A DNA stretch of 64,000 nucleotides. Origin: Noviherbaspirillum humi. Its GTDB lineage: Bacteria > Pseudomonadota > Gammaproteobacteria > Burkholderiales > Burkholderiaceae_D. Position numbers and translations under genes: made by a program. The DNA lies in contig NZ_FZOT01000004.1 of the NCBI RefSeq assembly GCF_900188095.1, forward strand, positions 62,001-126,000. The letters are read 5' to 3'. Numbering within the stretch: the first letter of the stretch is position 1; each line of letters opens with the position of its first letter. The notes beneath the pieces are model-generated. The model was not told where the DNA came from and ran no database searches. It saw only the letters and a program-made list of their open reading frames with translations. This document shows positions 37,306-47,657 of this stretch, one piece after another.

Positions 37306-38880
37306 TTGAAAAATCGCAAGCGTCAACAACTGATGAGCGCCGTGGTGGCTGTGGCTGTCGCAGTGGTTCCGGTGGCGCTGTTCAGCAAGCTTTTTGAAGT
37401 GCCGGCGGCCGTCGCGGCGATCGCCGCAGCGGTTGTCACTGCCGGCATGCTGCTGTACGCCGGCAGGGCCAGGCAGCGGCAGATCGACGATCTGTTTGCC
37501 ATCATGGGTACCGAGATCGATCATGTCATGATCGGCGCCGCGCAAACCGCCCACTTCGTCGATTCGATCAAGAAGATGATCACGAAAGATGTGGAGACCA
37601 CGTCCGGAATCGTCGTCAGTTCAAGGCAGGGAGCGGCCACCACGGGACAGATCGCCGAGGATGCCGATCTCGCTGCCAACGTTGCCGCCGATGTGCGCAG
37701 CCAAAGCCATGCCGGTCGCGAGGAAATCGACCGCAGCCTGACGCAGATCCGGGAGGCGAGCGGCGACGCCAGCCAGTCTTCCGAACTGATGCGGGTACTG
37801 CAGGAAAAGGCCCGGCGCATCCATGGCATCACCGAGGTCATCAATGAGATCGCCGCGCGGACCAATCTTCTCGCGCTGAATGCCGCCATCGAAGCAGCCA
37901 GGGCGGGCGAGCATGGGCGCGGATTCGCCGTCGTCGCCGGCGAGGTGCGTCAGCTGGCGCAGCGGACCACCGCGGCCACACAGGATATCGGCGTGATGGT
38001 TCGTGAAATCAACGAAGAAGCAGAGCGCGCCGCGGCCGGCATGGGCGCGCTCAACGGCAAGGTGGCGGAAGCTTCCCGCTATGTCGAGCGGGTGCATGCC
38101 ATTCTCGGCACCATCGAGACCCGCGCCAGCGATTCCGAAGCCAATATCCAGCAGATCGCTTCGGCGGCGCGCGAGCATGCGCAATCGGCCGGGGACACCG
38201 CGCGTTCCATGGCGGGCATCCACGAGGGCATGCTGTCCACCGAGGAAAAGCTGCCGCAGGCGGCCGCTTCCGCCATGGCGTTGTCGGAGAAGGGCGAGGC
38301 GCTGTTCGAAGCGCTGGCCGCTTCGGGCGCGCCTACCACGCACGACGCCGTGATACGCGCCGCGCAGCAGGCGGCAGCGGACATCGGCAAGGTGTTCGAG
38401 GAGGCGACGGAGCGCGGGGACATCACCATGGAAGCGCTGTTCGACCGCACCTATGTGCCGATTCCGAACACCGATCCGCAGAAACACAGCAGCCGCTTCG
38501 ATGCGTTCACCGACCGTGTGCTGCCGGCGATCCAGGAAGGTCTGCTGCAATCCATGCCGCAGCTGGCTTACGCCGGCGCGGTAGACAACAACGGCTATTT
38601 CCCGACCCATAATGCAAAATTTTCCCTCCCGCTGACCGGCGATTATGAAACCGACCTGGTGAACAACCGCACCAAGCGGATCTTCGACGACCGCACCGGG
38701 TCGCGCTGCGGCTCGCATACCCGCGCCTTCCTGCTGCAGACCTACAAGCGCGATACCGGCGAGGTCATGCATGACCTGTCAGTGCCCATTTTCGTCAAGG
38801 GCAGGCACTGGGGCGGATTCCGCATCGGCTACCGCTGCCAGGACGAGGGCCGCACCAGCGGCGCAGGACTGCGCACATGA
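37306..38880 (+). CDS. Methyl-accepting chemotaxis protein with C-terminal sensor-like domain
   Basis: 524 residues from TTG 37306, chosen because AGGAG (37294-37298) lies 7 nt upstream. Two closely spaced membrane helices (about 10-28 and 30-47) leave almost no periplasmic domain. The signalling tip is [23 protein letters not shown] then [19 protein letters not shown]. The methylation and coiled-coil region ends near residue 335. It is followed, not preceded, by a domain (about 365-524) with the strings [35 protein letters not shown] and [21 protein letters not shown]. That module recurs after MCP signalling domains in some receptors and is probably a cytoplasmic Cache/PAS-like sensor. Ligand unknown. 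Confidence 0.85.
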   Translation: MKNRKRQQLMSAVVAVAVAVVPVALFSKLFEVPAAVAAIAAAVVTAGMLLYAGRARQRQIDDLFAIMGTEIDHVMIGAAQTAHFVDSIKKMITKDVETTSGIVVSSRQGAATTGQIAEDADLAANVAADVRSQSHAGREEIDRSLTQIREASGDASQSSELMRVLQEKARRIHGITEVINEIAARTNLLALNAAIEAARAGEHGRGFAVVAGEVRQLAQRTTAATQDIGVMVREINEEAERAAAGMGALNGKVAEASRYVERVHAILGTIETRASDSEANIQQIASAAREHAQSAGDTARSMAGIHEGMLSTEEKLPQAAASAMALSEKGEALFEALAASGAPTTHDAVIRAAQQAAADIGKVFEEATERGDITMEALFDRTYVPIPNTDPQKHSSRFDAFTDRVLPAIQEGLLQSMPQLAYAGAVDNNGYFPTHNAKFSLPLTGDYETDLVNNRTKRIFDDRTGSRCGSHTRAFLLQTYKRDTGEVMHDLSVPIFVKGRHWGGFRIGYRCQDEGRTSGAGLRT

Positions 38881-38902
38881 AGCAACTTAGAAAGGCATAG
38901 TT

Positions 38903-39799
38903 TTGGCACTCGGACCCGCATCCGTCAAAAACGAAGGCACCAAGGAATTCGATTTCACCGCGCGTGACTTCGAACGGGTGCGCTCGCTGATTTACCGCCG
39001 CGCCGGCATCGCCCTGGCCGACAGCAAGCAGGAGATGGTGTACAGCCGGCTGGCGCGGCGCCTCCGCGCCACCGGCATCCGGTCCTTCCAGCAGTATCTG
39101 GACCAGCTGGAGAGCCATGCCGACAGCCCCGAGTGGGAAGCGTTCACCAACGCGCTGACGACCAATCTCACCGCGTTCTTCCGCGAGGCGCATCATTTCC
39201 CTATCCTCGCAGAACACGCCCGCAAGAAGGGCGGACCGCTCACGGTGTGGTGCTCCGCCAGTTCCACCGGCGAGGAGCCGTATTCGATCGCCATCACGCT
39301 GTGCGAGGCGTTCAATTCCCTGACACCGCCGGTGCAGATCATCGCCACCGACATCGATACCAATGTGCTCAATACCGCTGCCCACGGCGTTTATCCCTTC
39401 GAACGGGTGGAGAAGCTGGAACCGGAGCGCCTGAGGAAGTTTTTCCTGAAGGGGCGGGGCGAGCAGGAAGGCCTGGTTCGCGTGCGGCCGGAATTGCGCC
39501 AGCTGATCACCTTCAAGCAGCTGAATCTGCTGGAGGGCGGTTGGCCGGTGCAGGGCCCGTTCGATGCCATCTTCTGCCGCAATGTGATGATCTATTTCGA
39601 CAAGCCGACGCAAGGCAAGATCCTGTCGCGCTTTGCGCCGCTGATGAAGCCGGACGCGCTGCTGTTCGCCGGACACTCGGAGAATTTCCTCTATGTGTCG
39701 AATGCCTTCAAGCTGCGCGGCAAGACGGTCTATGAACTGAACCAGGGCGGCGCTCCGGTACGTCCGGCCAATCCCGGCAAGCTGGAGAAGATGCTATGA
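38903..39799 (+). CDS. cheR: Chemoreceptor methyltransferase CheR
   Basis: 298 residues from TTG 38903; the next ATG would remove much of the N-terminal domain. It uses SAM to methylate chemoreceptor glutamates. The N-terminal helical domain ([32 protein letters not shown]) is followed by the SAM domain ([50 protein letters not shown]). It overlaps cheD by 4 nt (ATGA). Confidence 0.95.
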   Translation: MALGPASVKNEGTKEFDFTARDFERVRSLIYRRAGIALADSKQEMVYSRLARRLRATGIRSFQQYLDQLESHADSPEWEAFTNALTTNLTAFFREAHHFPILAEHARKKGGPLTVWCSASSTGEEPYSIAITLCEAFNSLTPPVQIIATDIDTNVLNTAAHGVYPFERVEKLEPERLRKFFLKGRGEQEGLVRVRPELRQLITFKQLNLLEGGWPVQGPFDAIFCRNVMIYFDKPTQGKILSRFAPLMKPDALLFAGHSENFLYVSNAFKLRGKTVYELNQGGAPVRPANPGKLEKML

Positions 39800-40401
39800 A
39801 TGACGCCTTTCACGAGCAGTTTGCCACCAACATCTACTACGACCGCAATTTCGATTGCGACGCCGCCAAGATCCTGCCGGGCGAGTACTACTACACCTGC
39901 AAGGACATGATGATCGTCACGGTGCTGGGATCCTGCGTGTCGGCCTGCATCCGCGACCGCGTCACAGGCATCGGGGGCATGAACCACTTCATGCTGCCGG
40001 AAGGCGGCGATGGCGACGGCCCGGTGTCGGCATCGATGCGCTACGGCACGTATGCGATGGAGGTATTGATCAACGACCTGCTGAAGGCCGGCGCCCGCCG
40101 GGAGAACCTGGAGGCGAAAGTCTTCGGCGGCGGCAATGTGCTGCGCGGCTTCGTCGCCATCAACGTCGGCGAGCGCAATGCGCAATTCGTGCGCGAGTAT
40201 CTGCGCGCGGAAAACATCCGCGTCCTGGCCGAGGACCTGAACGATATCTATCCCCGCAAGGTTTATTTCTTCCCGCGCAGCGGCAAGGTGCTGGTGAAGA
40301 AGCTCAAGCAACTCAACAACAATACGCTGGTCAACCGCGAACAGGATTACGCCAACCGGCTGCAGCAGGCGCCGGTCGCCGGCAGCGTGGACCTGTTCTG
40401 A
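39796..40401 (+). CDS. cheD: Chemoreceptor glutamine deamidase CheD
   Basis: 201 residues. It deamidates chemoreceptor Gln residues. The catalytic Cys and His are in [30 protein letters not shown], followed by [12 protein letters not shown]. The 4-nt overlap with cheR suggests coupled translation. Confidence 0.95.
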   Translation: MNDAFHEQFATNIYYDRNFDCDAAKILPGEYYYTCKDMMIVTVLGSCVSACIRDRVTGIGGMNHFMLPEGGDGDGPVSASMRYGTYAMEVLINDLLKAGARRENLEAKVFGGGNVLRGFVAINVGERNAQFVREYLRAENIRVLAEDLNDIYPRKVYFFPRSGKVLVKKLKQLNNNTLVNREQDYANRLQQAPVAGSVDLF

Positions 40402-40426
40402 CGGAACCGGAGCAAAGGCAGTACTG

Positions 40427-41503
40427 ATGAAGATCAAGGTTCTCATTGTCGACGACTCGGCGCTGATTCGCAGCGTCATGCGTGAAATCATCAACGATCA
40501 GCCGGACATGGAGGTGGTAGGCGTCGCCCCCGATCCGATCGCCGCGCGCGACCTGATCAAGCAGACCAACCCCGACGTACTGACGCTGGACGTGGAAATG
40601 CCGCGCATGGACGGCCTGGACTTCCTCGAGCGGCTGATGCGGCTGCGGCCCATGCCGGTCGTCATGGTGTCCTCGCTCACCGAGCGCGGCTCCGAGATCA
40701 CCCTGCGGGCGCTGGAACTCGGGGCGGTGGATTTCGTTACCAAGCCGAAGATATCCATCCAGAGCGGCATGCGTGAATACGGCGAAATGATCGCCGACAA
40801 GGTGCGCACCGCCGCCCGTGCCCGCATCACGCCGCGCCGCATCGCGCCGCCCCAGGGCGCCGCCGCCGGCAGCGCTGAGCTGCCGAGCATGCGCAATCCG
40901 CTCATCAGCAGCGAGAAGCTGATCATCATCGGCGCTTCCACCGGCGGCACCGAGGCGATCAAGGATTTCCTGCTGCAGATGCCGTCGGACTGCCCGGGCA
41001 TTCTGATCACCCAGCACATGCCGGAAGGATTCACGCGCTCCTTCGCCAAGCGGCTCGACAGCCTGTGCCGCATCTCGGTGAATGAAGCCGCCGGCGGCGA
41101 GCGCATCCTGCCGGGCCATGCCTTCATCGCGCCCGGCCACTCCCACCTGCTGCTGGCGCGCAGCGGCGCCAACTATGTCACCAAGCTCGACCAGGGGCCG
41201 CCGGTCAACCGGCATCGCCCCTCGGTGGATGTGCTGTTCAACTCCGCCGCCGAATGCGCGGGCAAGAATGCGGTGGGCGTCATCCTCACCGGCATGGGAA
41301 AGGACGGCGCGCAGGGCATGCTCAACATGCGCCAAGCGGGCACCTATAACTTCGCCCAGGACGAAGCATCCTGCGTGGTGTTCGGCATGCCGCGCGAAGC
41401 GATTGCCGTTGGCGCCACGCATGAAGTCGGCGCCCTGGAGAAGCTGCCGAAGATGGTGCTGGACTACCTGCACACCCATGGCAGCCGCGCCTTGCGCGTC
41501 TGA
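40427..41503 (+). CDS. cheB: Chemotaxis methylesterase / response regulator CheB
   Basis: 358 residues. A receiver ([11 protein letters not shown]; phospho-Asp in [16 protein letters not shown]) joined to a methylesterase with the Ser in [12 protein letters not shown], His in [11 protein letters not shown] and Asp in [10 protein letters not shown]. It removes receptor methyl groups when phosphorylated by CheA. It is 25 nt after cheD. Confidence 0.97.
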   Translation: MKIKVLIVDDSALIRSVMREIINDQPDMEVVGVAPDPIAARDLIKQTNPDVLTLDVEMPRMDGLDFLERLMRLRPMPVVMVSSLTERGSEITLRALELGAVDFVTKPKISIQSGMREYGEMIADKVRTAARARITPRRIAPPQGAAAGSAELPSMRNPLISSEKLIIIGASTGGTEAIKDFLLQMPSDCPGILITQHMPEGFTRSFAKRLDSLCRISVNEAAGGERILPGHAFIAPGHSHLLLARSGANYVTKLDQGPPVNRHRPSVDVLFNSAAECAGKNAVGVILTGMGKDGAQGMLNMRQAGTYNFAQDEASCVVFGMPREAIAVGATHEVGALEKLPKMVLDYLHTHGSRALRV

Positions 41504-41736
41504 CGGATCGGCGTCGCCGCCAGTAGGAGGCGGCCGAAAAAGTTGCCAACGGATTCACCGTCCGGCGGCAGAAGCAACAAGACTTTGAAAAAGCCTGCGA
41601 TTTATTGTGTTTCCTTGTGGCATTGAAATTCGCAATGTGCATAATATCGGGAAGCGCAAAAACTTCCGGAATTCGGCCCGAACGGCTGCAGAGGGAGCAG
41701 GGCGGTTATCACAATTGAAGCAAACTGGAGCATTAC
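41504..41736 (+). other. cheB-cheY intergenic region
   Basis: 233 bp. GGAGGCGGCC after the cheB stop and TAATAT at about 41642-41647 are the only marks. No sigma-28 match is seen. It may carry a weak promoter for cheYZ. Confidence 0.4.
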
Positions 41737-42135
41737 ATGGCTAACCCGAACACGAAATTCCTGGTGGTGGACGATTTCTCGACGATGCGGCGCATCGTCC
41801 GCAACCTGCTCAAGGAGCTTGGCTACACGAACGTCGACGAAGCGGAAGACGGTTCGATGGCGCTGCAAAAGCTGCGCAGCGAGCAGTTCGACTTCGTCAT
41901 CTCCGACTGGAACATGCCGGTGATGGATGGGCTGACCATGCTGCAGCAGATCCGCGCCGATGCGGCATTGTCCAAGCTGCCGGTGCTGATGGTGACGGCC
42001 GAGGCGAAGAAGGAAAACATCATTGCCGCCGCCCAGGCCGGCGCCAATGGCTATGTGGTCAAGCCCTTCACCGCCGCCACGCTCGACGAGAAGCTGAGCA
42101 AGATCTTCGAAAAGCTGGAAAAGGTTGGAGCCTGA
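41737..42135 (+). CDS. cheY: Chemotaxis response regulator CheY (E. coli type)
   Basis: 132 residues. Closely E. coli CheY-like, with [23 protein letters not shown], the phospho-Asp in [42 protein letters not shown]. It binds FliM at the motor switch when phosphorylated. Its partner cheZ starts 2 nt after the stop. Confidence 0.96.
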   Translation: MANPNTKFLVVDDFSTMRRIVRNLLKELGYTNVDEAEDGSMALQKLRSEQFDFVISDWNMPVMDGLTMLQQIRADAALSKLPVLMVTAEAKKENIIAAAQAGANGYVVKPFTAATLDEKLSKIFEKLEKVGA

Positions 42136-42137
42136 GC

Positions 42138-42809
42138 TTGAATCCTGCAGCAATCCCCGGGGCGCCGGAAACCGCGGCGCCGTCGGCGAGCGACAGCCTG
42201 GAACACCAGGACGACATGCTGGCCCGAATCGGCCAGATGACCCGCAGCCTGCATGACAACCTGCGCGGGCTCGGCTTCGACAAGCTGCTGGCGCAGGCCG
42301 CCCACGACATCCCCGATGCGCGTGACCGCCTCGACTATGTGGCGCGCATGACCGAGCAGGCCGCCCAGCGGGTGCTTACCGCCACCGAACTGGCATCGCC
42401 GCTGCAGGAACGCGTCGGCGCCGGCGCCGATGCGCTCGAAAGCGGCTGGCAGGAGGCGATGCAGCAGCCTTTCAGCGAGGAGCGCTACAGGCAGCTGGCC
42501 AGCGCCACGCTCGCCTATGTCAACCAGACCCGCAGCGACGCGGGCGCCACCCGGCAGCATCTGCTCGACATCATGATGGCGCAGGATTTCCAGGACCTGA
42601 CCGGCCAGGTCATCCGCAAGGTGACGGAGCTGGCGCAAGGATTGGAGCAGCAGCTGCTGCAGCTGCTGATTGACTACACGCCGGCGGAGCAGAGGCGCGA
42701 AGCCGCCAACGGCCTCCTCAACGGCCCCCAGATCAACCCGGCTGGCAACAGCGATGTCGTCTCCAGCCAGGGGCAGGTCGACGATCTGCTGGAAAGCCTG
42801 GGTTTCTGA
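42138..42809 (+). CDS. cheZ: CheY-P phosphatase CheZ
   Basis: 223 residues from TTG 42138 (GGAG upstream in the cheY end). A long helical protein with the catalytic helix MMAQDFQDLTGQVIRKV, in which D153 and Q157 match the E. coli Asp and Gln. The short C-terminal segment QVDDLLESLGF is the CheY-binding peptide, ending the protein as usual. Confidence 0.95.
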   Translation: MNPAAIPGAPETAAPSASDSLEHQDDMLARIGQMTRSLHDNLRGLGFDKLLAQAAHDIPDARDRLDYVARMTEQAAQRVLTATELASPLQERVGAGADALESGWQEAMQQPFSEERYRQLASATLAYVNQTRSDAGATRQHLLDIMMAQDFQDLTGQVIRKVTELAQGLEQQLLQLLIDYTPAEQRREAANGLLNGPQINPAGNSDVVSSQGQVDDLLESLGF

Positions 42810-42869
42810 TTCCATACGGCGGGCTGGCGTTCGGTTTGTCCGCCGCTCTCTTTCCGGAGGCATAGTCCC

Positions 42870-44090
42870 ATGCAAGAACTTCCGGTGCTCATCCGCGAAC
42901 CGCTGCTCGACAAGCAGGAAAACGTGCTCGGCTACGAGCTGCTGCCGCGCCGCGGCGCCGGCACTGCGCGTCCGGTGGATTCGGAAGCCATGAGCCTGCT
43001 CGAATTGTTCGCCGGCCATGTCGATGCGGCGCCGGCGCCGATCGACTCGCTGCTGGATGGCCAGCTGCTTTTCGTGCCGGCAGTGCGCTCCCTGCTCAAG
43101 CTGGGCGCTTTTGAAGGCTTGCCCGTACGAGGCACGGTGCTCGCCGTGCATGCCGCCGACTTGCAGGATGCGCAGGCGGTTGCCGCGCTGAAGCAATTGC
43201 GTGAGGCCGGGTGCGGCATTTCCCTGCGCGGCGGCGGCCTGGAAGGCATGGACAAGGCTACGCTGGCATTCTTCAGCCATGTCGAGCTGTCGGTGGATGC
43301 CGAAGATTTCGAGTTTCAGCTGGCCCGGTTCCAGTCGCTCGGCTCAAGCTCGACGCGGCTGGTGGCGCGCGGCATCGTCGACTGGATGCACTTCGATGCC
43401 TGCGCGCGCCTCGACCTCGCGATATTCCCCGGCGCGCTGCATCTCCAGCAGCGGCCGGACGCCAAGGCCGAACCGCTCAACCCCGCGCAGCGCATGATCC
43501 TTCAGTTGATGGACATGGTGCGCAAGAACGCCGAACCGAACAAGCTGGAAGCGGTGCTCAAGCGCGATGCGGCGCTGGCCTTCAAGCTGCTGCGGTATAT
43601 CAATTCGGCCGGCTTCGGCCTCGGCTGCGAGATTCAATCCCTGCGCCACGCCGTCAGCCTGCTCGGCTATGCATCGCTGTACCGCTGGCTGTCCGTTCTG
43701 CTCGCCAGCGCCGGCGGAAAATCCCTTTCGCCGGCGGTGCTGCAGACCGCCGTCATTCGCGGCCGCTTCGTCGAATTGCTGGGACGCGAAATGCTGCCGA
43801 AGAGCGAAGGTGAAAACCTGTTCGTCGCCGGCATGTTTTCGCTGCTGGACCGCATGCTCGGCGTGCCGATGGCCACGCTGCTGCAACAGATCGATCTGGC
43901 GCAGCCCATCGGCGAGGCGCTGCTGTCGCGCACCGGCATTTACGGCCCCTTCCTCGCGCTGGCGGAAGCCTGTGAGCAGGATGAGCGACTCGCCCGCGAG
44001 CGGGCCGACGCGCTGTGCATCGCGCCACGCCAGATCAATCAAGCGCATATCTCCGCATTGGCCTGGGCCCAGAGCATCAAGTTCAACTGA
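42870..44090 (+). CDS. EAL-HDOD signalling protein with degenerate EAL domain
   Basis: 406 residues. The N-terminal third is an EAL-like fold (IREPLLDKQENVLGYELLPRR) without the intact catalytic set; no DDFGTG or EXE motif is present. The rest is an HDOD domain (EAVLKRDAALAFKLLRYINSAGFGL, SLRHAVSLLGYASLYRWLSVLL). The YuxH-like family regulates c-di-GMP-linked or motility processes without itself hydrolysing c-di-GMP. Its place after cheZ suggests coupling of chemotaxis with c-di-GMP. Confidence 0.85.
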   Translation: MQELPVLIREPLLDKQENVLGYELLPRRGAGTARPVDSEAMSLLELFAGHVDAAPAPIDSLLDGQLLFVPAVRSLLKLGAFEGLPVRGTVLAVHAADLQDAQAVAALKQLREAGCGISLRGGGLEGMDKATLAFFSHVELSVDAEDFEFQLARFQSLGSSSTRLVARGIVDWMHFDACARLDLAIFPGALHLQQRPDAKAEPLNPAQRMILQLMDMVRKNAEPNKLEAVLKRDAALAFKLLRYINSAGFGLGCEIQSLRHAVSLLGYASLYRWLSVLLASAGGKSLSPAVLQTAVIRGRFVELLGREMLPKSEGENLFVAGMFSLLDRMLGVPMATLLQQIDLAQPIGEALLSRTGIYGPFLALAEACEQDERLARERADALCIAPRQINQAHISALAWAQSIKFN

Positions 44091-44406
44091 TATCGGCTTT
44101 CCGGCGAAAAGCGCTGGCGGTTGCGCCGACCGTCTTCATTCCTCTGCGCAGTCGCCTGACCGGTCTGCAAGATGCCGGCCCGGAAACCGAAGGAAAGCTT
44201 GAACGAAGCGGCATCGAGGAGTCACTTTCGGCCGTCGTTTTGCCCCTGGCCGCTTTGTCAACAAGCTTGGCTATTCTGGCATCAGGGAATAGGGGGTGCT
44301 TTCCTGCCTTTTTCCCTCGATCGTAAAAGTGTCCTGTCGGAAATAATCACTCCTGATTGGTCCCCACTGCGCCATGTCGGCAAGGGGACGGCAACAGGAG
44401 TCGGCG
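44091..44406 (+). other. 316-bp gap before flhB
   Basis: No gene is supported. AGGAG at 44395-44399 is the flhB ribosome binding site. A -10-like TATTCT at about 44274-44279 has no proper -35 in front, as expected for an FlhDC-dependent class II promoter; this is suggestive only. Confidence 0.4.
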
Positions 44407-45573
44407 ATGGCCGAAGACAGCGACCTCGAAAAAACCGAATCAGCGTCACCGCGGCGGCTTGAACAAGCCCGCCAGAGCGGCGACGTGCCCCGGTCGCGCG
44501 AGCTCGGCACCTGCACCCTGTTGCTCGCCGCCGGCGCCGGCCTCTGGATGAGCGGCGACGGCATCATGAACGCGATGAGCCGGCTGCTTGCGGACGGCAT
44601 GGCCTTCGAGCGCGCCCGCGCCTTCGACATGGACCTGCTGCTGGTGCGCCTGGCCGATCGCCTGATCGACGTGCTGATGGCCTTCGCGCCGCTGGCCGGC
44701 CTCCTGCTCCTGGTTGCCATCGCCTCGCCCCTGGTCATCGGCGGCCTGGTCTTCAGCACCGAGGCACTGGCCCCGAATTTCAATCGCCTGAATCCCCTGA
44801 GCGGCCTCGGCAACCTGGTCTCCACCCATTCCGCCGTCGAGCTGCTCAAGGCCATCGCCAAGGCGCTGCTGGTGGCCGTCGTGGCGTGGCTGGTCATCTC
44901 GCGCCAGTTCGACGTCATGATGGCGCTCGGTCTGGAGCCGCTGCAGCGCGGCGGCGCCCACATGGCCGGCCTGTTGTTCAAGGATTTCATGATCATGGCT
45001 GCCTGTCTCGCCTTCATCGCGGCGATCGATGTCCCCTTCCAGCTCTGGCAGTACAACAACAAGCTGAAGATGACCAAGGAAGAGGTCAAGCAGGAAGCCA
45101 AGGAGTCCGAAGGCGATCCGCACATCAAGGCGAAGATCCGCGCCATGCAGCGCCAGATGGCCCGCCGCCGCATGATGGCCGAGGTGCCCAAGGCCGACGT
45201 GGTGGTGACCAACCCGACCCACTTCGCCGTGGCCCTGAAATACAGCGAAGGCGCGATGCGCGCGCCGAAGGTCGTGGCCAAGGGCACCGATGAAGTCGCC
45301 GCCAAGATCCGCGAACTCGCCGCGGAGTCCGGCGTGCCGCTGCTGGAAGCGCCGCCGCTGGCCCGCGCGCTGCACAAGCATACCGAGCTCGGCGACGAGA
45401 TCCCCTCCAGCCTGTACACCGCGGTCGCCGAAGTGCTGGCCTACGTGTTCCAGCTGCGCGCCTACAAGCAGCATGGCGGCCTGCAGCCGCAGGCGCCGGT
45501 GGACCTCGAGGTGCCGGCCGCGATGGACCCGTTCAATCCGGCGTCCAGGACTGATACTGGATCGATGCAATGA
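44407..45573 (+). CDS. flhB: Flagellar type III export protein FlhB
   Basis: 388 residues from ATG 44407. Four membrane helices lie in the first ~215 residues. The cytoplasmic autocleavage site NPTH is at 269-272, at the same position as in E. coli FlhB. It switches export from rod/hook to filament substrates. Its stop overlaps the start of flhA by 4 nt (ATGA). Confidence 0.97.
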   Translation: MAEDSDLEKTESASPRRLEQARQSGDVPRSRELGTCTLLLAAGAGLWMSGDGIMNAMSRLLADGMAFERARAFDMDLLLVRLADRLIDVLMAFAPLAGLLLLVAIASPLVIGGLVFSTEALAPNFNRLNPLSGLGNLVSTHSAVELLKAIAKALLVAVVAWLVISRQFDVMMALGLEPLQRGGAHMAGLLFKDFMIMAACLAFIAAIDVPFQLWQYNNKLKMTKEEVKQEAKESEGDPHIKAKIRAMQRQMARRRMMAEVPKADVVVTNPTHFAVALKYSEGAMRAPKVVAKGTDEVAAKIRELAAESGVPLLEAPPLARALHKHTELGDEIPSSLYTAVAEVLAYVFQLRAYKQHGGLQPQAPVDLEVPAAMDPFNPASRTDTGSMQ

Positions 45574-47657
45574 ACAGCCTCCGACTTCCCGCCTGGATCA
45601 ACGGCGTCAACAGCAAGGCGCTGGCGGCGCCAATCCTGATCGTCATGATGCTCGGCATGATGATCCTGCCGCTGCCGGCGTTCGCGCTCGACATCCTGTT
45701 CAGCTTCAACATCGCGCTGTCGGTGATCGTGCTGCTCACCAGCCTTTACACCGTCAAGCCGCTGGACTTCATGGTGTTCCCGACGGTGCTGCTGGTCTCG
45801 ACCATGCTGCGCCTGTCGCTCAACGTCGCCTCCACCCGCGTGGTGCTGACCGAGGGCCACACCGGCCCGGACGCGGCCGGCAAGGTGATCGAAGCCTTCG
45901 GCCACTTCCTCATCGGCGGCAACTACACCGTCGGCATCGTGGTGTTCATCATTCTCACCATCATCAACTTCACCGTGGTCACCAAGGGCGCCGGCCGCAT
46001 CGCCGAAGTCGGCGCGCGCTTTGCCCTGGATGCGATGCCCGGCAAGCAGATGGCGATCGACGCCGACCTGAACGCCGGCCTGATCGGCGAACAGGATGCC
46101 CGCCGCCGCCGCACCGAAGTGGCCCAGGAAGCCGAGTTCTACGGCGCCATGGACGGTGCCAGCAAATACGTGCGCGGCGACGCAGTGGCCGGCATCATGG
46201 TCACGGTGATCAACATCGTCGGCGGCCTGATCGTCGGCATGATCCAGCACGATCTCGACTTCGGCGGCGCGCTGAAGAACTACACCCTGCTGGCCATCGG
46301 CGACGGCCTGGTGGCGCAGATCCCATCGCTGATCATCTCCATCGCCGCCGGCGTGGTGGTGTCGCGCGTGGCCAGCGAACAGGACATCGGCGGCCAGCTG
46401 ATCAACCAGCTGCTGGCCAAGCCGCAGGTGCTGTCGATCACCGCCGGCATCATCGGCGGCATGGGCATCATCCCCGGCATGCCGCATATAGCCTTCGTGC
46501 TGCTGGCCGGCGCGCTCGGCGGCAGCGCCTATTTGCTGGCCAAGCGCCAGAAGCAGCAGCAGGCCGCTCCGGCGAAGGAGCCGGCGGCCGCCGTCGCCGC
46601 GCCGGAAGTGGAAGAGGCCACCTGGCAGGACGTGCTTCCGGTGGACACCCTCGGCCTGGAAGTCGGCTACCGCCTGATCCCGCTGGTGGACAAGAGCCAG
46701 GATGGCGAACTGCTCCGCCGCATCAAGGGCATCCGCAAGAAATTCGCGCAGGAGGTGGGCTTCCTGTCGCCGGCGGTGCATATCCGCGACAACCTGGAAC
46801 TCCGTCCGGCGGCCTACCGCATCATCCTCAAGGGCGTCGAGGTCGGCAGCGGCGAAGCCATGCCGGGCCATTTCCTCGCCATCAATCCGGGCGTGGTCAA
46901 CGGCCAGCTGCCCGGCGTGCCGACCACCGACCCCGCCTTCGGCCTGCCGGCGGTATGGATCGATGCGGCCATGCGCGACCAGGCGCAGGCCATGGGCTAT
47001 ACCGTGGTCGATGCCGGCACCGTGATCGCCACCCATCTGAACCACCTGATCACCAGCAACGCCGCCGACCTGCTCGGCCGCCAGGAAGTGCAGCAACTGC
47101 TCGATCACCTCGGCAAGGAAGCGCCGAAGCTGGTGGAAGACCTGGTGCCGAAGCTGCTGCCGTTGTCCTCGCTGCAGAAAGTGTTGCAGAACCTGCTGTC
47201 GGAAGGCGTCCACATCCGCGACATGCGCACCATCATCGAGTGCCTGTCGGAGTATGCGCCGCATCAGCAGGACCCGAACGAGCTGACCGCCCTGGTGCGC
47301 GTCGCCCTCGGCCGCGCCATCGTTCAACAGATCTTCCCCGGCACGAACGAGCTGTCGGTGATGACGCTGGACCGCAACCTGGAACGCATCCTGATGCAGG
47401 CGATGAACGCCAGCGGCCCGGACGGCGCCGGCATCGAGCCCGGCCTGGCCGACACCATCGTCATGCGCGCCGAGCAGGCGGTGCGCCAGCAGGAACAGAT
47501 GGGCCTGACCCCGGTGCTGCTGGTGCCGGCCCCGCTGCGCGCGCTGTTGTCCCGCTTCCTGCGCCGTTCCCTGCCGCAGCTGAAGGTGCTGTCGCATGCG
47601 GAACTGCCCGATTCGAAAACCATTAAAGTCACGAGCCTTGTTGGAGGCCAAGCATGA
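45570..47657 (+). CDS. flhA: Flagellar type III export gate FlhA
   Basis: 695 residues. An eight-helix export-gate protein with a large C-terminal docking domain (from about 330). Family blocks include LDILFSFNIALSVIVLLTSLYT, LDFMVFPTVLLVSTMLRLSLNVASTR, FGHFLIGGNYTVGIVVFIIL and DAMPGKQMAIDADLNAG. It overlaps flhF by 4 nt. Confidence 0.98.
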   Translation: MNSLRLPAWINGVNSKALAAPILIVMMLGMMILPLPAFALDILFSFNIALSVIVLLTSLYTVKPLDFMVFPTVLLVSTMLRLSLNVASTRVVLTEGHTGPDAAGKVIEAFGHFLIGGNYTVGIVVFIILTIINFTVVTKGAGRIAEVGARFALDAMPGKQMAIDADLNAGLIGEQDARRRRTEVAQEAEFYGAMDGASKYVRGDAVAGIMVTVINIVGGLIVGMIQHDLDFGGALKNYTLLAIGDGLVAQIPSLIISIAAGVVVSRVASEQDIGGQLINQLLAKPQVLSITAGIIGGMGIIPGMPHIAFVLLAGALGGSAYLLAKRQKQQQAAPAKEPAAAVAAPEVEEATWQDVLPVDTLGLEVGYRLIPLVDKSQDGELLRRIKGIRKKFAQEVGFLSPAVHIRDNLELRPAAYRIILKGVEVGSGEAMPGHFLAINPGVVNGQLPGVPTTDPAFGLPAVWIDAAMRDQAQAMGYTVVDAGTVIATHLNHLITSNAADLLGRQEVQQLLDHLGKEAPKLVEDLVPKLLPLSSLQKVLQNLLSEGVHIRDMRTIIECLSEYAPHQQDPNELTALVRVALGRAIVQQIFPGTNELSVMTLDRNLERILMQAMNASGPDGAGIEPGLADTIVMRAEQAVRQQEQMGLTPVLLVPAPLRALLSRFLRRSLPQLKVLSHAELPDSKTIKVTSLVGGQA

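Noticed and set aside
41600-41660. Possible sigma-54 site before cheY (TGGCAT...TTCGC)
   Set aside because: The -12 element lacks the conserved GC and the spacing does not fit GGCAC-N5-TTGCA.
45290-47626. Very long open frames overlapping flhA on both strands (778 and 729 codons)
   Set aside because: High third-position GC leaves few stops in other frames. Composition is Arg/His/Pro-rich and no family is matched, whereas FlhA is complete in the accepted frame.
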